Below, piece after piece: positions 5,717 through 5,965 of a stretch of 5,965 nt of DNA. Location of the stretch: positions 1 to 5,965 of the forward strand of contig JASLHP010000246.1 of the NCBI GenBank assembly GCA_030149625.1, given 5' to 3'. Positions within the stretch are counted from its first letter, which is position 1. Each line of letters opens with the position of its first letter. The stretch comes from Solirubrobacteraceae bacterium. GTDB taxonomy: Bacteria; Actinomycetota; Thermoleophilia; Solirubrobacterales; Solirubrobacteraceae. Below the pieces are notes generated by a model. The model worked only from the letters and a program-made list of their open reading frames with translations. It searched no databases and was not told where the DNA came from. The position numbers and the translations under genes were made by a program.

Positions 5717-5965
5717 TCAGGCGAGCGTCGCGGCCGCGTGCCCGTTCGAGGACGGGTGCAGCTGCGCCGCGATCGCCTCGCGCAGGAACGCGACCAGCTC
5801 GATTGCGTCGAGCGTCGTCGTGAAGCCGGCCGCGCGGCGGTGCCCGCCGCCACCCTGGGCGCGCGCGATGATCGAGACGTCGACGTCGTCGTCGGTGGCG
5901 CGTAGCGAGATTTTGTGCTGACCCTTGCGCTCGCCGCTAGCGAGCTCGCGCACGAGCACCGCGAC
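5717..5965 (-). CDS. DHH/DHHA1 family phosphoesterase (NrnA-like), C-terminal end only
   Basis: The frame is open to the window edge, so the true start lies outside; 82 C-terminal residues are visible, beginning VAVLVRELASGERK. The GGGGHRRAAGF motif (visible residues 38-48) is the substrate-binding signature of the DHHA1 domain. KISLRATDDDVDVSIIARAQ just before it is the usual preceding strand and helix of NrnA-type proteins. The catalytic DHH domain is not in the window, so activity cannot be judged. Relatives degrade short RNA oligonucleotides (nanoRNase), dephosphorylate pAp, or hydrolyse cyclic dinucleotides. Its place directly upstream of truB, between rbfA and truB in many Gram-positive genomes, favours the NrnA / pAp-phosphatase-like group. 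The tail after LREAIAAQL is a short, probably disordered extension. A GTG in frame at 5957-5959 is internal to the protein, not a start. Confidence 0.93.
   Translation of the reverse strand, partial: VAVLVRELASGERKGQHKISLRATDDDVDVSIIARAQGGGGHRRAAGFTTTLDAIELVAFLREAIAAQLHPSSNGHAAATLA

Noticed and set aside
4127..5823. Plus-strand open frames of 332 and 261 codons (4127-5125, 5038-5823)
   Set aside because: They are antisense to ribF, truB and the DHH gene and show no recognisable family. The opposite strand encodes full catalytic motifs.

Overview
The window is a very GC-rich (by eye), tightly packed bacterial chromosome segment in which every gene I can support lies on the minus strand. Read in the direction of transcription (high to low coordinates) the order is: 3' end of a DHH/DHHA1 phosphoesterase (nrnA-like), truB, ribF, rpsO, a one-domain peroxiredoxin, pnp, and the N-terminal half of an M16 zinc peptidase that leaves the window at base 1. 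This is the translation / RNA-metabolism cluster (infB - rbfA - DHH - truB - ribF - rpsO - pnp - M16 peptidase) widely conserved in Gram-positive bacteria. High GC, GTG starts, an AhpE-like peroxiredoxin and a basic Gly/Arg-rich PNPase tail suggest a high-GC actinobacterium. Compact RibF and TruB variants make me lean towards a deep-branching class such as Thermoleophilia, but that is an inference from memory, not a measurement.

Region by region: 5717-5965 is the C-terminal end of the DHH phosphoesterase; 4987-5682 is truB; 4091-4975 is ribF, 11 bases after truB; 3780-4052 is rpsO. The spacings from DHH to rpsO are 11-38 bases, as in one transcription unit. A 108-base gap (3672-3779) then holds an imperfect palindrome with an internal hairpin and two direct repeats. 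The peroxiredoxin (3204-3671) sits between rpsO and pnp, which are usually adjacent. A 143-base gap (3061-3203) is the pnp leader, with a strong Shine-Dalgarno, a stem-loop with a purine-only stretch in its loop, and a weak candidate promoter. pnp (757-3060) is followed after 23 bases by the M16 peptidase gene (1-733), which may carry a frameshift near base 44-51.

Functionally the genes cover tRNA pseudouridylation (TruB), FMN/FAD synthesis (RibF), a 30S ribosomal protein (S15), 3'-5' RNA decay (PNPase), probable cleavage of short oligonucleotides or pAp/cyclic dinucleotides (DHH protein), peroxide detoxification and proteolysis. PNPase produces short RNA leftovers and NrnA-type DHH proteins remove them, so the two ends of the cluster are metabolically linked.

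I see no CRISPR array, mobile element, tRNA or rRNA, and no sign of a new defence or biosynthetic system. The points worth a second look are the intergenic palindrome, the peroxiredoxin splitting rpsO from pnp, the pnp leader structure, the possible frameshift in the M16 gene, and the shortened loops in RibF and TruB.
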